Positions 61,451 through 64,000 of a DNA stretch of 64,000 nucleotides are shown here, one piece after another. How positions within the stretch are numbered: the stretch's first letter is position 1; every line of letters starts with the position of its first letter. The stretch is from Clostridia bacterium. Lineage in GTDB: Bacteria; Bacillota; Clostridia; Lachnospirales; Lachnospiraceae. The notes beneath the pieces were generated by a model that saw only the letters and a program-made list of their open reading frames with translations, had not been told where the DNA came from and did not search any database. The DNA lies in assembly GCA_910574255.1 (NCBI GenBank), contig CAJTAK010000005.1, positions 209,184 to 273,183 of the forward strand. Reading direction: 5' to 3'. The translations under genes were made by a program, and so were the position numbers.

Positions 61451-62440
61451 TTATATATGGAAACAACTGTCTCTTTCCATGATGTGACACGGGAATTCCA
61501 CACGCAGCTTTTCCGCATGTCCGTGCAGAATCCGATCATGCAGTATCTGTACGGCCATATGAGCCATAGTCTCTCTGGGGATATGAACGGTTGTAAGCAG
61601 CGGCTTCGTCATCTGGGCTTCATCCGTGTCATCAATAGCAATGACTGAGATTTTCCTGTTTCGCTGCTTCTTATGGACGTGCAGTGCTTCCAAGGCTCCC
61701 ACGGCAGTGATATCATTTGCGCATAAGACAGCGGTTAGCTCCGTATCTTCAAGGAGCCGTTCCATAGCCTGAAACCCTTCTTCCTTTGACTGATCCGTAG
61801 GGATAATGCAGGAGTAATCAATGGGGAGATGATGGTTGATCATGGTCTCACAGTATCCTATATAACGGCTCTCATAAGAGCAGTCTCCGATATATCCGAT
61901 TTTTCGATGACCCTTTTGGATTAGATAGGTGACGGCGGCTTGGGCGGCTTTTTGACCATCGCATACGATTTCATCGATTTCAAAATTCATCGGATTTCTC
62001 CAGATTCCAACTAAATTTTGCGTAAGATTTGAAAGGGTGTGTATTATTTTTGAGGAACATCGCCCAAGAATGACGGCGCCGTCACAGGTAAGAGATTTTT
62101 GGCGGACAACATCGTTCTGGGTAATGATGCATTCGGTAGTGAATCCTTTCTTAAATGTTTCAATCTCAAGATTGCGGTAAAGATCTCTGAAAAAGGGGTC
62201 CTGTTCCAAGGTTTTTACTCTTGCCAGAACAATTAGTATATGCAGCTTTTTTTCCTGGCCAGACTGGCCGGACTTCAGGTTTCGGGCGGAAACATTTGGC
62301 ACGTAATTAATTTCGTGAGCCGCTTTCCAGATTTTTGCTTTCAATTCCTCCGATGCACAGGTGGCATAATTATTGTTTAAAACTCTTGAAACGGTGGAGG
62401 TGGAAGTGCCGGCCATTTCGGCAATCTTTTTTAAGGACAT
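61451..62440 (-). CDS. LacI family regulator, likely of the sulfate transport operon
   Basis: 329 residues. The N-terminal helix-turn-helix is LKKIAEMAGTSTSTVSRVLN (residues 3-22), followed by the hinge YVPNVSARNLKSG. The effector domain contains VCDGQKAAQAAVTYLIQKGH, IGYIGDCSYESRYIGY, and CANDITAVGALEAL. A perfect palindrome CACAAACGTTTGTG lies 19 bases before its start, and a 12-bp copy lies upstream of the sulfate-binding protein gene, so it likely controls both. LacI proteins normally sense sugars, which makes control of sulfate uptake unusual. Confidence 0.88.
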   Translation of the reverse strand: MSLKKIAEMAGTSTSTVSRVLNNNYATCASEELKAKIWKAAHEINYVPNVSARNLKSGQSGQEKKLHILIVLARVKTLEQDPFFRDLYRNLEIETFKKGFTTECIITQNDVVRQKSLTCDGAVILGRCSSKIIHTLSNLTQNLVGIWRNPMNFEIDEIVCDGQKAAQAAVTYLIQKGHRKIGYIGDCSYESRYIGYCETMINHHLPIDYSCIIPTDQSKEEGFQAMERLLEDTELTAVLCANDITAVGALEALHVHKKQRNRKISVIAIDDTDEAQMTKPLLTTVHIPRETMAHMAVQILHDRILHGHAEKLRVEFPCHIMERDSCFHI

Positions 62441-62458
62441 GATTTACTCCTTTGTTTA

Positions 62459-62472
62459 CACAAACGTTTGTG
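62459..62472. promoter_or_regulatory. LacI-type operator at the regulator's own gene
   Basis: CACAAACGTTTGTG is a perfect 14-bp palindrome just upstream of the minus-strand LacI start, suggesting autoregulation. Confidence 0.75.
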
Positions 62473-62564
62473 AAATGAGAGGTTGAAAGGGAGCGGATTT
62501 TGTGCTAACATCTTTATGTGAAATATATTATATCTTATTTTTAAGGATTTTCAATAGCTTTATT

Positions 62565-62660
62565 CCTGCGGGCAACGAGCCAAGCGGACATGCTAGCATG
62601 TCCATTTGGCGACTGCCGCAAGGGTCAAATACCCCGCAGCTTGCTGCGGGGTATTTGACT
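62565..62660. repeat. Palindromic intergenic repeat (REP/BIME-like)
   Basis: The stretch contains a large imperfect hairpin centred on the perfect palindrome GGACATGCTAGCATGTCC (62587-62604), with flanking pairs GCCAA/TTGGC and TGCGG/CCGCA. A second perfect hairpin ACCCCGCAGC-TT-GCTGCGGGGT (62631-62652) follows. The GC-rich block sits in AT-rich intergenic DNA between two operators, consistent with a dispersed repeat. It may also insulate the two divergent genes. Confidence 0.6.
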
Positions 62661-62663
62661 TAG

Positions 62664-62675
62664 ACAAACGTTTGT
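62664..62675. promoter_or_regulatory. LacI-type operator of the sulfate transport genes
   Basis: ACAAACGTTTGT matches the core of the palindrome at 62459-62472 and lies 63 bases before the start of the sulfate-binding protein gene. A possible promoter (TTTGTG, 17 bases, CAATAT) begins within the operator. Confidence 0.7.
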
Positions 62676-62738
62676 GTAAATTGAAAATATCTGCAATATA
62701 TTTCAGAAAGATTTGTTATAGCGAGGAGTGATTGAAGC

Positions 62739-63779
62739 ATGAAAGAAAGAACTATGAAAAAAAGGACCACAGCAGGGGCGCTGATTATAGCAATGGTGTT
62801 TTTGGCCCTGTTGGCCGGATGCGGGAAGAGCTCCAAGACGGGTGACAACAAGGGCATGGAGCTTTTGAATGTTTCTTATGATCCCACCAGAGAATTTTAT
62901 GCAAAGTATAATGAACTGTTTTCGGAATATTGGAAAGATAAGACGGGCGAGGAGATAACGGTAACGCAGTCTCATGGCGGCTCCGGCTCCCAGGCACGTT
63001 CCGTAATTGAGGGAAATGAGGCGGATGTGGTGACCCTGGCCCTGGCCCATGACGTTACGGCTATTGAAGAGGCTGGGCTTATTGAAAAGGGCTGGATTGA
63101 AGAGTTTGACGGCAACAGTGCGCCCTATACATCCACCATTGTATTTCTGGTTCGGAAAGGGAATGAAAAGGGGATTCAGGATTGGGACGATCTGGTGAAG
63201 GACGGCGTTGAGGTAATCACCCCCAATCCCAAAACATCAGGCGGTGCCTGCTGGAATTTCCTTGCGGCCTGGGCTTATGAGCAGAAGCAGAACGGCGGGG
63301 ACGAGGAAGCTGCCAAAGCCTTTTTGAAGAAATTGTATGAAAATGTACTGGTTCTGGATTCCGGCGCCAGAGGAGCCACCAATACCTTTGTGGAAAACGG
63401 GCAGGGGGATGTGCTGATTGCATGGGAAAATGAGGCATACCTCTCTATGGAGCAGTATCCGGGAGAGTATGAGATTGTAGCGCCCAGCATCAGTATTCTG
63501 GCGGAGCCGTCCGTGGCGGTGGTAGACAGCAATGCAAAGGATCATGGGACAGAGGAACTTTCTAAAGCTTATCTGGAATATCTGTATAGCGCTGATGCCC
63601 AGCGACTGGCAGGGGAGAATTATTACCGGCCCTCCGATCAAGAGATTCTTAAGGAGTTTTCTGACCAGTTTAATCTTGATATGGATTTGGTTACTATTGA
63701 TGATTTTGGCGGATGGAATGCGGCATATGATACATATTTTAACGATGGTGCGGTGTTTGACCAGATTTATGGAAGTTAG
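62739..63779 (+). CDS. sbp: Sulfate ABC transporter substrate-binding lipoprotein
   Basis: 346 residues. An N-terminal signal peptide ends in the lipobox LLAGC with Cys28. The mature part has the sulfate-binding signature VTQSHGGSGSQARSVIEG near residue 75, ADVVTLALAHDVTAIE, and ITPNPKTSGGACWNFLAAWA near residue 164, typical of CysP/Sbp. It would capture sulfate (or thiosulfate) outside the membrane. GAGGAGTG precedes the ATG. The permease gene follows after 18 bases. Confidence 0.93.
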   Translation: MKERTMKKRTTAGALIIAMVFLALLAGCGKSSKTGDNKGMELLNVSYDPTREFYAKYNELFSEYWKDKTGEEITVTQSHGGSGSQARSVIEGNEADVVTLALAHDVTAIEEAGLIEKGWIEEFDGNSAPYTSTIVFLVRKGNEKGIQDWDDLVKDGVEVITPNPKTSGGACWNFLAAWAYEQKQNGGDEEAAKAFLKKLYENVLVLDSGARGATNTFVENGQGDVLIAWENEAYLSMEQYPGEYEIVAPSISILAEPSVAVVDSNAKDHGTEELSKAYLEYLYSADAQRLAGENYYRPSDQEILKEFSDQFNLDMDLVTIDDFGGWNAAYDTYFNDGAVFDQIYGS

Positions 63780-63797
63780 GAAAGGGCCCGTTGCTTT

Positions 63798-64000
63798 ATG
63801 GAACAGCAGATTGTAAAAGTAAAGAATAAAAAGGGAGTTCGAGTGATTCCGGGCTTTGGACTTTCTTTGGGAGTGACACTTACCATGCTGAGCTGTCTGG
63901 TGCTGATCCCTTTGGCATCCATTTTTTTAAGTGCCGGTCAGCTTGGATTTCGGGAGTTCCTTGCGGTGGTTACTGCCCGCCAGATTGTCTCCGGTTATAT
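63798..64000 (+). CDS. cysT: Sulfate ABC transporter permease CysT, 5' part only
   Basis: About 67 residues are visible before the window ends. A charged head (MEQQIVKVKNKKGVRVIPGF) is followed by a membrane span (LSLGVTLTMLSCLVLIPLASIFL) and AGQLGFREFLAVVTARQIVSGY, the N-terminal pattern of CysT/CysU. It should be followed by cysW and cysA outside the window. Confidence 0.85.
   Translation, partial: MEQQIVKVKNKKGVRVIPGFGLSLGVTLTMLSCLVLIPLASIFLSAGQLGFREFLAVVTARQIVSGY

Noticed and set aside
35..64000. rRNA or tRNA genes
   Set aside because: I saw no tRNA cloverleaf or rRNA-like stretch; the only tRNA-related feature is the T-box leader of tyrS.

Overview
The window looks like a chromosomal stretch of a low-to-mid GC Gram-positive gut anaerobe of the Lachnospiraceae type (class Clostridia). 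The pointers are LoaP-like NusG paralogs heading a surface-polysaccharide operon, a Tyr T-box before tyrS, glc-family sucrose PTS plus GH32 genes under LacI and AraC regulators, IS200-type elements, strong AGGAGG ribosome sites, and no outer-membrane export genes. I cannot name the species. GC content is visibly mosaic: housekeeping, sugar and sulfate genes are near 50% GC, while the two glycan blocks (about 4-26 kb and 44-58 kb) are AT-rich, which suggests horizontal exchange of the glycan genes.

Layout. 1-343: 5' part of a DUF362 gene (minus strand). 590-845: a segment bounded by two 25-bp inverted sites, each with 9-bp arms around a 7-bp asymmetric spacer. It carries a strong promoter that here points away from the operon; I read it as an invertible (phase-variable) promoter. 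746-25736: a Wzx/Wzy-type polysaccharide operon with two LoaP/NusG-like antiterminators, an initiating phosphoglycosyl transferase, three DegT-type aminotransferases, an ATP-grasp ligase with a FemAB-like transferase, glycosyltransferases, deacetylases, pyruvyl and acetyl transferases, and a UDP-HexNAc dehydrogenase/epimerase pair. 25.7-27.4 kb: an IS200-type element and relics. 27.4-29.0 kb: a SIR2-TPR protein. 29-33 kb: an AraC regulator, a PHP phosphoesterase and T-box-controlled tyrS. 33-42.4 kb: fructan/sucrose genes (LacI, PTS EIIBCA, GH32, a second AraC, a second GH32, and a second PTS with an internal deletion).

42.6-58.3 kb: a second surface block. It holds a membrane-anchored protein, two secreted proteins sharing an N-terminal domain (one with one X2-like module, one with six), then a capsule-type glycosyltransferase, two sulfotransferase-family proteins, a WbsX-type protein, further glycosyltransferases and an acetyltransferase. 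Six of these proteins carry a similar Rossmann-like module. 58.6-64 kb: cysD, a cysN-cysC fusion (together sulfate to PAPS), a LacI regulator, and the start of a sulfate ABC transporter with matching operators.

Together, the right-hand 20 kb could form one pathway: sulfate uptake, activation to PAPS, and sulfotransferases acting on a surface glycan or glycoprotein. That reading and the promoter switch at the left end are the two most interesting observations.
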